A DNA stretch of 64,000 nucleotides from Capronia americana (lineage: Eukaryota > Ascomycota > Eurotiomycetes > Chaetothyriales > Herpotrichiellaceae). The DNA lies in assembly GCA_016110215.1 (NCBI GenBank), contig JADWQD010000011.1, positions 1,512,893 through 1,576,892 on the forward strand. The letters run 5' to 3'. This document shows, piece by piece, positions 20,961-30,155 of the stretch. Numbering within the stretch: position 1 is the first letter of the stretch; every line of letters starts with the position of its first letter. Under the pieces are notes generated by a model, which saw only the letters and a list, made by a program, of their open reading frames with translations, did not search any database and was not told the DNA's origin. The position numbers were made by a program, and so were the translations under genes.

Positions 20961-22748
20961 ATGTCCACGAGGGCTTCTTTTGTTCGACTTTATCCTGTCC
21001 GTTCAAAATCTCGGGTGGCGAGCACGGTTCCTAGGAACTTTTCTTCCGTCCGCACCAGGGCGAACACGGGTTTGAACCATCGCTCTATCCTCAACACCAT
21101 GGCGACCACCGTGAAGCGCGTCATGAACGAACGCCTCCATCTGTCCTCCTTGCCGTACTCAGGCTGTGACACCCGTATCGTGTCGCTCCTCGATATCAAC
21201 ATTCCTGACCAGGCAACCGAGGAAGAGTATCAGGCCATCTACGCCCAGTATATCCAGGGGTCCTCGCCCGGAGACAGGGCGTCCAACGCTAGTCTACTCC
21301 GCGACGCCGTTGAATCTCTCAAATATGGTCTCGCCCCGCCGGTCGCGTTCCCCACAGAGACGGTATACGGACTGGGAGCCGATGCGACGAATGAACCGGC
21401 CGTCAGCGGGATCTTCGCCGCAAAGGGCCGACCGAGCGATAACCCTCTGATCGTGCATGTCGCGAGCGTTGCTCACCTTGAGCGGATTACGGGCGTGCCT
21501 CTGCCCGAGGTGTATAGGGCCGTGGCGGGGCGCTTCTGGCCCGGCCCTTTGACCATCCTTCTCCCTGTGCCGACGGGGGAAGTATTTGCGAAGAACGTCC
21601 ACCCGGCCCAGAACACGATCGGATTCCGCATCCCGTCGTCGAAATATGCGAGATTCTTCATCGCCGCCGCGGACAGGCCGATTGCCGGGCCGAGTGCGAA
21701 CTCGTCAGGGAAACCGAGTCCTACGACGGCGGAACATGTTCTGCATGATCTGACAGGGAAAATCAATTTCATCCTGGACGGCGGGGGATGTGACGTCGGG
21801 GTGGAGAGCACGGTCGTCGACGGACTGCATGATCCACCGCTCATCCTCAGACCGGGGGGTGTGGGCTTGGAAGAGTTCAGGGCGCTAGGACGGGAGGTCG
21901 GTGGGGAAGTTGGTGACAAATGGGCGAGAACCACGATCGGATACAAGACTTCGTCGCATCACGCGACCAAGACGGCGGAAAGCACGAATGGAAGTTTGCC
22001 CGTGTCTGCGTCGACTACAAGCGTGTCAGGGGCCGCCACACCTTCTTCCGAGGAGCTGCTTTCGAACGACACAAATGGCACCGGCAATGGTATTGCAAAC
22101 TACGAAGAGGATGTCAACGGGGCTCCTCGCGCCCCGGGCATGAAGTACAGGCATTATGCACCCAAGGGGAGGTTGATCCTGTTCTCCAAACGCGCGTGTC
22201 AGGCTGGTCGTGTACAGGAGAAATGGGACCAGCTCGTGGGCGTGGAGAATCACCGATTCGTCAAAATCGGCATCATCTCGTGCCACTGGCCTCCATTCGC
22301 TGGCCTCAAAGACGTTATCTCCACAGTCTATCCCACCCGCATCAGCGAGATCTCGACGCCGAAAGGCCCAGGGCAGAAGGAACCAGACCCGATCCTTGAT
22401 TCGATATACGCTGACATCACGTCCATCGCACACCTGCGCGTGAGAGATACAGATGTGGTGCTGTACAATGTGCAGCTTGGTCCCGAGATCTCCACGCTCG
22501 CGCACTCGCTGTTTGGGGTGTTGCGGTTCTTCGACGAGCTGGAATGTTCGTACATCTTCGCGGAGACGGTGCGATGCATGCCATCGCCTTCGTCGGGTGG
22601 CTCGATTTCGGCTTCTGATGTCGCGAGTGGAAACAAGGCCATTGAGGAGGCAAAGGATCGGAGTGACTCGAAGCAATTGCGGCGCGACCTGGAGGATGCG
22701 GTGATCGATAGGATTGAGAAGGCGGCGGCGGAAAGAATAGACGAATAG
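20961..22748 (+). CDS. sua5: Threonylcarbamoyl-AMP synthase Sua5
   Basis: Intronless; 595 aa from ATG 20961, 549 aa from ATG 21099. The YrdC domain is clear: VAFPTETVYGLGADATN, KGRPSDNPLIVHV, FWPGPLTILLP, RIPSSKYARF and GPSANSSGKPSPTTAEHV, followed by STVVDG and LRPGGV. The C-terminal Sua5 domain (KYRHYAPKGRLILFS) is present, after a Ser/Thr-rich linker. Sua5 makes threonylcarbamoyl-adenylate from Thr, bicarbonate and ATP for the t6A37 modification of ANN-decoding tRNAs. The first start adds a leader (FVRLYPVRSKSRVAS, then RNFSS) typical of a mitochondrial presequence and has weak context; the second is ACC ATG G, strong context. This suggests one mRNA serving both compartments. The frame is also open to 20817. 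Confidence 0.95.
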   Translation: MSTRASFVRLYPVRSKSRVASTVPRNFSSVRTRANTGLNHRSILNTMATTVKRVMNERLHLSSLPYSGCDTRIVSLLDINIPDQATEEEYQAIYAQYIQGSSPGDRASNASLLRDAVESLKYGLAPPVAFPTETVYGLGADATNEPAVSGIFAAKGRPSDNPLIVHVASVAHLERITGVPLPEVYRAVAGRFWPGPLTILLPVPTGEVFAKNVHPAQNTIGFRIPSSKYARFFIAAADRPIAGPSANSSGKPSPTTAEHVLHDLTGKINFILDGGGCDVGVESTVVDGLHDPPLILRPGGVGLEEFRALGREVGGEVGDKWARTTIGYKTSSHHATKTAESTNGSLPVSASTTSVSGAATPSSEELLSNDTNGTGNGIANYEEDVNGAPRAPGMKYRHYAPKGRLILFSKRACQAGRVQEKWDQLVGVENHRFVKIGIISCHWPPFAGLKDVISTVYPTRISEISTPKGPGQKEPDPILDSIYADITSIAHLRVRDTDVVLYNVQLGPEISTLAHSLFGVLRFFDELECSYIFAETVRCMPSPSSGGSISASDVASGNKAIEEAKDRSDSKQLRRDLEDAVIDRIEKAAAERIDE

Positions 22749-22777
22749 CCCTGTGTGATTAGTAGAGCTGGCTACTG

Positions 22778-22879
22778 TAGGATGTGGTTTTCTCATCTTG
22801 CAGCGCGGCGAGCGCCCTTGAATAAGAATTTCAACCAAACTGCGCGGCTCTTCCTTGTCCTTACCGGTTTGATCAGTCT
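22778..22879 (-). repeat. Dispersed repeat A, copy 1 (inverted relative to copy 2)
   Basis: About 100 bp whose reverse complement closely matches 60064-60159; shared words include ACAAGGAAGAGCCGCGCAGT, TTATTCAAGGGCGCTCG and AACCACATCCTAC. It lies 30 bp past the SUA5 stop codon. Confidence 0.85.
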
Positions 22880-23077
22880 GGGAGCCATGACATGTTTCAT
22901 GGGTGATTTGTACTTGTGCACAAAAGCGAGACAAGGAACATAAGAGGAGCAAAGCAGGCAGAAGAGTAGCCATACTCCGTACACACAGACCTGAAATTTG
23001 ACTGGAGTTGTGGCTGTGCGACTGTTTCCTCCTGTCAGCCTCAGCGACATCAGAATCAATTTCACTACGCGCACCTA

Positions 23078-23234
23078 ACGCGTAACGCGTACGATTAGCA
23101 TAACGTCATACACGTGACCCGAAAGAGGTTAGTCACGTGAGCTAAGTTTGGACCCACGTGACTAATTCTTTACCCGAAGTTTCTCCGCAACCCCGCGCTT
23201 TACCTAAAACGGCTATAGACCCGACACGACGCGT
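23078..23234. promoter_or_regulatory. Cluster of ACGCGT and CACGTG motifs
   Basis: ACGCGT (the MluI cell-cycle box bound by MBF) occurs at 23078-23083, 23085-23090 and 23229-23234; CACGTG E-boxes occur at 23111-23116, 23134-23139 and 23155-23160, each followed by A. They precede a gene for a Pof3/Dia2-like F-box protein, a class linked to replication and genome stability, so G1/S control is plausible. Confidence 0.5.
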
Positions 23235-23296
23235 CGCTTCTATACCTCCAGACATCGCAACTGCCTCGACAAGTGACGGCCATAAACGTGATTTCA

Positions 23297-23672
23297 ACGC
23301 TCTTCTGACACTTTGTCAACCTTGTCCTGTCTATGCTCTTCTGACACTTGTTCTTGTCCTGTCCACGCTCTTCTGACACTTGTTTCTCTCTCATCCAAGT
23401 TCTGCCAACACTTGTCCTAGAGTCCTCATCCTCGTCCCAGTCCTTGCAACACTTGTGCCAGTCCTCAGCCTCGGCAAAGCTCTTTTAACACCCGTCCTGG
23501 TCCCAGTCTTCATCCTCGTCAAAGTCCTTGTCCTTGGCCAAGTTCTTCCAAGACTCGTCAAAGTCCTCATCCTCTCGGCTAGGCTCTTCCAAGACTCGTC
23601 ACAGTCCTTGTCCTCGGCCAAAGTTCTTCCAACACTCGTCCCAGTCCTCATCCTTGTCCCGTGTCACTCGTC
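23297..23672. repeat. Degenerate CT-rich minisatellite
   Basis: Two related repeat types. The first is about 33-37 bp, built on GCTCTTCTGACACTTGT (starts near 23298, 23335 and 23368). The second is about 40 bp, built on GGCCAAGTTCTTCCAAGACT and TCCTCATCCTC (about 23440-23660). It abuts the ATG of the F-box gene at 23676 and must form much of its 5' leader or core promoter. The ORF through it is a by-product of the repeats. Confidence 0.85.
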
Positions 23673-23675
23673 AGA

Positions 23676-25489
23676 ATGAGCCCTAACTCTAAGGAACGCT
23701 TGCCCAAGGAAGCGGAGGACCTGCTTGTTCAATGCCGAACAGCAAGGAAAGAGAAGAACTATGGTGCGGCAATCTCTTTTGTCAACGCAGCACTAGATTG
23801 CTCCCAGAAGGCCACCACTGCTCCTCACCTCTTGGTCGGGGTCCATGACATCCGCCATGCCGTCTGCGGGCTTGCGGGCGACCTCGACGAGGCCCTCAAG
23901 AGTGCCAAAGCCATGATCCGGCTCGATCGCTCAGACGCCCGAGGATACCTTCGCTGCGGTACACTCGAACATGACAGGGGCAACAAGACCGCCGCACTAC
24001 GATACTTGGAGCACGGGGTCAAGAACTGTCCAGAATCAATCTTCCTGAATATTCTCCGTGAAATAGCCGACCGGACGCGCGACGAGCTGTCTGCCGAACT
24101 TGTTCTTTCACGAGCCCGAGATCCCATGACCGCATTGCCGCTCGAGATCATGGACATGGTCCTATCACATCTCAACTACAGACAGGTCGTTCGAATGCTC
24201 CGGGTCTCGAAGTCTTGGAACCGCCTGCTGAGTGTCCGCCCACCACTGTCTGACACGATTGCGTTTCCGAGCGACACAGTCCCCATCACGTCCAACATGC
24301 TGCTTGTGACTCTGAACCGACTGAAGACCCCCAGGGTGCTCAAGCTGGCTGGCCTGACGTCCGCCGCTCGTCTCATACTCCAGAACCGGTTCATGGCGAC
24401 GCCAATACTAGAATCTCTGAATGTTTTCATGCTCAGCGACCGGTTGTTCGACACCGGCAGGTTGTCCTTCTCCAGCGTCAACTTGAGAAAGATCGCTCTT
24501 ACCCATCCGACAAGGTGCCGCCGGGCACTGGTCGACCGCATCCTGTTGCAGTGTTCGAGCTTGGAAGTTGCCCGCTTCAGCGTTGACGAGAATATCTTTG
24601 ACGAACTTGACTGGAGTTTCAGCAGTGACTCTCTCATCGAGCTGGACGTCGGATGTGATGACGATAGGACCAGCTTGGTAAGTGGCCCATCATCACATTA
24701 AAGCTCCCCTCTTTCAAGCAGTGACCACTTGCTGACAATGGTTCTTTATAGCAATCACTTGCCCTCTCCACGCCGCGCCTCAAAAGCCTCACTCTCCGCT
24801 CCGTTACAAACGTTTCACGCGAAACGTTGGGAGATTTGGATCTGCGCCATCTCCAGAACCTAGCGACCCTCTCCCTATACAACTGCGGCGTTGCGGATCT
24901 CTTTCTCCCCCCCTCCATCACGCACTTGTGCATGGAAAGCTGTCGCTACCACACTGGCATGATTCGCAGGATTCCACGACCAGACCCTGACTTCCCTGCA
25001 CTGCCCAGTCTCAAGAGCCTCAGCATACTTCCCAGTGAACCACCGAGCAGTGACGATCCCACATACCCGCCTTTCATCTGTGCCGCGGCCGCGAAGTCCA
25101 AGCCCGGCAAGCTCACGTCTCTGGCTTTAAGCCAAATTCCAGGCAACCCAACCGATCTCACGGCGCTCCTGCAGTCAGGGTGGTTCGCGGGCCTGACGGC
25201 GCTGCTGGTCGAGGGCCAGCTGGGAGACCAGCACGCCCCGTTTTTCGTCGCCCACTGTCCGGACCTCAAGAGGGTCCATGTGCGCGGGGCGGCCATCACC
25301 GGCGTCTTTGTCGCCGAGCTGATGAGGGCGCCAGCCTCCAAGTTGCGGGCAGTCAAGCTGGAGGACTGCACCAAGGTCTCCAAGGACACTGTGCCGTGGG
25401 CGGCTGAACGGGGTGTGCTCGTGGAGTATGTCTCGTCGGTGGACGCGAAGGGCAACGGCAATGGCCGCAGAGTACGCGAGCTGGAATGA
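23676..25489 (+). CDS. TPR / F-box / LRR protein, Pof3/Dia2-like
   Basis: Two exons, 23676-24677 and 24752-25489 (intron GTAAGT...TATAG), giving 579 aa. Order of parts: TPR-like helices (about residues 5-125: EAEDLLVQCRTARKEKNYGA, then EALKSAKAMIRLDR and ALRYLEHGVKNCPES), an F-box (MTALPLEIMDMVLSHLNY, then RVSKSWNRLL), and C-terminal leucine-rich repeats (RLKSLTLRS, LQNLATLSLYNC, KLTSLALS). This order matches fission yeast Pof3 and budding yeast Dia2, SCF substrate receptors linked to replication-fork stability and telomere silencing. Nuclear SCF role is by analogy. The ATG follows a minisatellite directly. Confidence 0.85.
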
Positions 25490-25768
25490 GAGGGAGAGGG
25501 GGGGTGTTGCGTTCAATGTCGCATACCAGGACTGCATGGGGGGTGGACTGCACTGGACGGCAATGTCCTGTATTGATATATATGCCTTGTATCATTTTTG
25601 TACATCACATTAGAGGCCCCAGAGCCAACAAGTAATGAAAGTCATGAGATAATGTAAAGGAAACAAAGGAAGACTCCGTATAGACATTCAAGACAACTCC
25701 TATAGACCGGGGTCCTTTGTCCCCATCTCTCTCTCTCAATGCCCAGCAGTGCCTCCGTCTTCAACCTC

Positions 25769-28282
25769 TTACGGCGTCCCTCCCGCCGGAGTCTCCAACA
25801 CATACTGACCCCCTCGGGCAATGACAGGATGGTACTCGCCCTCGCCAAACAGCAAGTCATCGTCCATGTCGACGGACCGGTCGATCTTGAAGTACCGAAT
25901 CTCCCACTCCTCGTCGATGACGTCCCCGTAGCTTTCCAGGTCCGCCCACACCTCCGGGTACGCTTTTCTGGCCCACTTCTCGACCTCGTCCTTGCGGTAT
26001 TGCCAGGGGATGGCGTTGTAGAAGGTGCCGATGGTGAGGGCATCGGGCGACTCGCCTATATCCCGCTCCATCTCCTCGATGAGTTCGACCGTATTTTCAA
26101 ACTCGCTCTGTCCCGCTAGCGCGCCGACGTACGCGTCGTAGACCTCCTTCGTGATGACCAGGTTGAAGCTCTGCATGAGCGCCATGATTTGCCGGGCCTC
26201 GTGGCCGCCTTGCGGGATCCACTTCTCGCACGCGCGGAGCGCCAGGATGAACGAACTCAGCGTTGGGCCTTCTCTTGACTCCATGATCTTCCAGAAGTGG
26301 TCGATGATGGCGACGAAAGGCTGTTGGCACTCCGTGTACGCAGCCATGAGGCCGTTGTGGATCCGCGTGGTTTGTTCCACTTCCAGGTCGAGTTTCAGCA
26401 TGTTGTAGACCATTTGCAGACCGTCGATGTCTTTGCATGAAGCGATACCCTCGAAGCATTTGGCGTAGGCGGCCGGGGTGGGCCGGGCAGAGAGATCCTC
26501 TCGTTGACGCATGTGTCCGAAGACCAGACATGCAAGATCCGGCCGTTTGCGCGCGAAGAAGGATTGCATTATGGCAACACGCTCCGTGATGGGCGTTTCG
26601 GGAAAGGCGTGTCGGAAGAGTTCGTAGGCGTTGAAGGCGCGTTGGTCTTTGATAGAGAGGTCGGTGATGAATTGTTGGAAGACGGCGCTGATGCGGGCGC
26701 GGTCGTCCCTCGGGTAGGAATCGACACGGTGGCGAAGCAGGCCGGTGGCTTCCTCGAGTTCGTCCTTTTGTAGGAAGACGTGGCAGAGACCGGCGATGGC
26801 TTCGGCTTCGAGTTCCGCGCCGGTGGAGAGGAGGTGGTCGACGATTTGCATGAGGTGGATGTATTCTGGATCGGCGGAAAAAGAGAGCGATGAGATGTAG
26901 TGGTTGAGGACGGGCACATCGGACCGGTCGATGGGGACATCTTCGCGGGAGAGGAGTTCGAAGGTTTGGGCTGCTGCGGTGCGGTTGCCTTGTTTTAGAT
27001 CGTAATCGAGCTGTAGAGTTCGGGTTCTGCCGTCGGGATGCAGGCCCAGGGATTGCGCGAGATCCATGTATTGTGATGCGGTCTCGGCGCTGTGCTGTGT
27101 GTATGCGTACTCGATCAGGCGGTTCATGGTCTTCATTGACACTGCATCGGTAACTCCTCGGTCTGACAGCTGTTGGATGACTTGTCGCATATGTTTCACG
27201 TCGGGGTCATGGGTGGCATGCCAGACGACCAGAGTCCCTGCCATGTCTCCGGAATCAGTCCTCCGCTGTAGTAGGTTGACTGCCTTCCCAGCCCACTCCT
27301 CCTCCCCGTTTCGCATCGCACAGTCCACCACTCTGATGAGGGTTGGCGTGGTTGGTACTTGGAGGTCTTCGAGCGGCAAGGCAAAGACCTTCTTGAGCGC
27401 GCTGATCTCGTCGTGTTGGGCGAAGTGAGTGGCCAGTGTCTCTTGGGAAACGGCGTCAAGTGGTCCGACGGTGTCCTGCACTTCTTGCATCACTTTCCAG
27501 AATTCCTGGATGCGGCCTTCGTTGGCTAGACCCTTCAGCACAGCGGTCCACATTGGGAGGCTGGCTCTTTCCGAGCTTGTGGGTGACTTCCGCAGGAGGT
27601 CTAGGGCCTCCTCCGCAGATCCAGTCTTTGATAGCACTGTAATATAGGTCACCAAGAGGGAGCCTCGAGCATCGTGGCGGCCATGATCGACCGGGTGGTC
27701 AATATCCTGGGCCGTGGCTGAGCGATCCTTGAGTGCGTCGAAGACCTGTGTGGCCAGGATACGGGCATCGGTGCGGAATCTGTCGTGCCCCGTGGAGGAG
27801 GCCAGTGCCAGTAGGACGCTACGAAGGTCTTCTTCTGACAGACTCGTTTTCGGATCGGAGCCCAGGATATGTCCACGCTCTTGCAAATGTTTGAACGCCT
27901 CTGTAGCTAGAAAGACGTCGTTCCTCGTCAATCGGCGTGGCGACTCGACCATTGAAGCGAACAGGAATCTGAAGGCATCGACAACCTCGTTCTCGGGAGG
28001 TATTCTAGACTGGCTTCTTCTCGCCCGGACGAGATCGACCAGCTTGCCCAAAGCCAACTCGACGTTGGCGGCGCTGCCCCTTGCGCCCTCGAAGCCCTTC
28101 CGAGTCGTCCCAAAATTGATCCCGAATAGGTGACGCTTCTGGTGGAGTGCGTAGGCGGTGCGTGGGTGGTTGGAGAGCGGTTTCGTCCTCGTCCCAAGGG
28201 CTCTTCGACATCCTCGAACGACATAGGGCTGATTTGCCAGAATGGCGCGGAAGACGCCACGGGTCAGATGGGAAGACTTCAT
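25769..28282 (-). CDS. Mitochondrial PPR protein, CIA84-like
   Basis: Intronless, 837 aa from ATG 28282. The N-terminus has a mitochondrial-type leader (basic, few acids: HLTRGVFRAILANQPYVVRGCRRALGTR in two halves, then QKRHLFG). The rest is helical repeat with pentatricopeptide-like units, for example YITVLSKTGSAEEALDLLRK, AVLKGLANEGRIQEFWKVMQ, AYAKCFEGIASCKDIDG and YDAYVGALAGQSEFENT. Overall architecture and the C-terminal FYNAIPWQYRKDEVEKWARK recall the fungal complex I intermediate-associated protein 84, needed for assembly of the membrane arm of NADH dehydrogenase. The specific orthology is from memory; the PPR class is safer. It shares a 237-bp divergent promoter with mitochondrial ribosomal protein S18. 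Confidence 0.72.
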   Translation of the reverse strand: MKSSHLTRGVFRAILANQPYVVRGCRRALGTRTKPLSNHPRTAYALHQKRHLFGINFGTTRKGFEGARGSAANVELALGKLVDLVRARRSQSRIPPENEVVDAFRFLFASMVESPRRLTRNDVFLATEAFKHLQERGHILGSDPKTSLSEEDLRSVLLALASSTGHDRFRTDARILATQVFDALKDRSATAQDIDHPVDHGRHDARGSLLVTYITVLSKTGSAEEALDLLRKSPTSSERASLPMWTAVLKGLANEGRIQEFWKVMQEVQDTVGPLDAVSQETLATHFAQHDEISALKKVFALPLEDLQVPTTPTLIRVVDCAMRNGEEEWAGKAVNLLQRRTDSGDMAGTLVVWHATHDPDVKHMRQVIQQLSDRGVTDAVSMKTMNRLIEYAYTQHSAETASQYMDLAQSLGLHPDGRTRTLQLDYDLKQGNRTAAAQTFELLSREDVPIDRSDVPVLNHYISSLSFSADPEYIHLMQIVDHLLSTGAELEAEAIAGLCHVFLQKDELEEATGLLRHRVDSYPRDDRARISAVFQQFITDLSIKDQRAFNAYELFRHAFPETPITERVAIMQSFFARKRPDLACLVFGHMRQREDLSARPTPAAYAKCFEGIASCKDIDGLQMVYNMLKLDLEVEQTTRIHNGLMAAYTECQQPFVAIIDHFWKIMESREGPTLSSFILALRACEKWIPQGGHEARQIMALMQSFNLVITKEVYDAYVGALAGQSEFENTVELIEEMERDIGESPDALTIGTFYNAIPWQYRKDEVEKWARKAYPEVWADLESYGDVIDEEWEIRYFKIDRSVDMDDDLLFGEGEYHPVIARGGQYVLETPAGGTP

Positions 28283-28406
28283 TGCCAAAGCATCAAACGT
28301 GTATGCATCAAGGGAAGAGAAGGAGCAGAGTCATGTTCTTTGCAATGGTGATGGCATGATGGACGTGGAGTGACAATTTGCGGAGTGGCAGCCCGACTCG
28401 GCGCAC

Positions 28407-28435
28407 CTTCCGCTTCCGCTTCCGCTTCCGCTTCT
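28407..28435. repeat. CTTCCG hexamer tract in a bidirectional promoter
   Basis: About four and a half copies of CTTCCG between the divergent CIA84-like and S18 genes. CTTCCG contains the GGAA core recognised by ETS factors in animals, but no fungal factor is implied. Confidence 0.85.
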
Positions 28436-28519
28436 CGTTCCTGTGGCTTTCTCGACGAGTTCAATGCTCATCGTCGACCCTCAACACGGCTTTCATCAGA
28501 GCCCAATCGATTGAACGCC

Positions 28520-29122
28520 ATGTCCCTGCGGCTGCTGCAGCTGTGCCGCGCAAGCAGACATGCTGCTGCTTCGCCCCTCGACCGTACGCCCGTGTCTTCG
28601 TCTGCGATTTAGATGATTCTGACCTTGCGCAGAGACGATAAAACGTGGAATTCTGTCGACCGTCAAGGAATCCGACCGCAAGGTAGCAATATCAATAGAG
28701 AACCAAGCGATCGCCCGCCAATTGACCCGACCGTGGAAAGCTGGCGATGTCTATGCGCCTCACGACTTGAGCGCTGCGGAAGCTCGCAAGTGGAGAGTCA
28801 AACATCGTCCCACCACTGATGCCTTTGACGCGCTGTCTGTCAACCCTCTCACCCTGTACAAAGTGAGTGTATCCTGTTCGCCAAGATGACAGCGTATACT
28901 GAGCAGCCCTAGAACTTCTCCGTAATGTCCGAGTACGTCACGGAAATGGGCCGAATTCGACATTCCAACTCGACCGGACTGCGACCGGTCAATCAAAGAA
29001 AGATCGCGAAGGCCATTCGGAGGGCGATTGCGCTAGGATTGATGCCGAGTGTACACAGACATCCTGAGATTCTGAAGAAGGAGATATCGACCAGGCTGTC
29101 CAACTCCGGACGTGTAAGATGA
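28520..29122 (+). CDS. RSM18: Mitochondrial small-subunit ribosomal protein bS18m
   Basis: Three exons, 28520-28583, 28633-28862 and 28913-29122, give 167 aa. The last two carry the family sequence: RQLTRPWKAGDVYAPHDLS, then NPLTLYK joined to NFSVMSEYVTEMGRI, and GLRPVNQRKIAKAIRRAI with LMPSVHRHPE. The first exon (MSLRLLQLCRASRHAAASP) is short and of mitochondrial-leader type; its donor (C|GTACGC) was chosen because it alone gives the right phase with the GCGCAG acceptor at 28632, so this end is less certain. bS18m sits near the mRNA exit of the mitoribosome. Confidence 0.88.
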
Positions 29123-30155
29123 GCTGTTGCCCAGCAAAATACCGTGGTCCGGCAGTGAAGGTTTCGGCACCACAACATAATTTGTGATAGTTTCGTGTCG
29201 AAGAGGGCGCAAAAAGTCCAGGTTACACCTTTAGGAATTGAACTGGCCACCGAAACTTGGGTTCCCGAAAGCAAGCACCGGCGTCCGGATTGTACAATTC
29301 AGGAGACACCGGCCAAAAAAGTTTGAAACCTGCCCTCAAAAGCCACCCTAGCCGGTACTAGGAAAAGGATCCTGAGGAGGCCAAACTCCGTCTCTTTCCC
29401 AAGGATCGGGCTTTTTTCCGTAGCCAACTTGCTCCTACATATCACCATTTACTCTCCAGCTACCGCGGGTGCAATGGCAAGCTGGGTCGAGGCGACGTAA
29501 ACTCTCCACAAATCCAACGGGTGCCGCGACTTAATCGGAGCTTATCCTTTTATCCATCCTTCTCGAAGAAGACGTTGGGGGGAGTTGGACCAGAACTGAG
29601 ACCGAAACACTTCGTCGGCACTTGTCTGGCTTGGCAATTATGGCAAGAATTTGCAGGCACAATAAAAGAGCCTTGAATTGTGGATGCCGAGGAACTGTGA
29701 ATATGGAGTGGCAGAACGTTGGTCACCGCAGAATCACTGCCTCTGTGAACCGTCCATGGCTGTTGTTCCTAGAATACGAGAACATTGAGATTTCTTGTCG
29801 TTGTCTCAACTTCAGGGCTTCTCAGCTTCTCAGCTGCTCTTTAGATACGTCGATCAGAGTGTATTCTTGTAATACCGCACACCTCGAGACCAGAACCTAT
29901 CAATATCGTCGTTTTCCTCGCGCTTCCTCTGTCCTCAGCCTCGTACAGCCTTGCAAGCTCGCTGACTAAGCGAGGCTCCCCCACGTTGTAAACAGAGGGG
30001 CTTCTTTCGTCTGCCGCATTGCGTTGAGTCTTTCCATGCTCCTACCGGCGATTCAGTCCAAGCACTTAAAGCCGCTCTGAATCTTCCCTCTACATGCTTC
30101 CTGGCGAAGATTTAACCTTGTAGACCACCTTCCTCTTCATCGCGCATGGTTGACC
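29123..30155. other. Intergenic, about 1030 bp
   Basis: 3' flank of RSM18 and a long promoter or 5' leader of aip1. One 115-aa ORF (29622-29969) has no family features. I saw no tRNA-like structure. Confidence 0.5.

Larger units (their letters stand above)
22749..23675. other. Intergenic: dispersed repeat, MCB/E-box cluster and minisatellite
   Basis: 927 bp upstream of the F-box gene. In order: a dispersed repeat copy (22778-22879), a compact group of ACGCGT and CACGTG motifs (23078-23234), and a degenerate CT-rich minisatellite up to the ATG. Each is listed separately. Confidence 0.7.

Noticed and set aside
22026..22973. 315-aa ORF on the minus strand
   Set aside because: Mostly antisense to SUA5 and extends through dispersed repeat A; no protein motif.
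23380..23679. 99-aa hydrophobic ORF
   Set aside because: Product of the minisatellite repeats read in one frame; no start context and no homology-like features.
29622..29969. 115-aa ORF in the gap between RSM18 and aip1
   Set aside because: Cys/Arg-rich random-looking sequence with no motif; more likely part of the aip1 leader or promoter.
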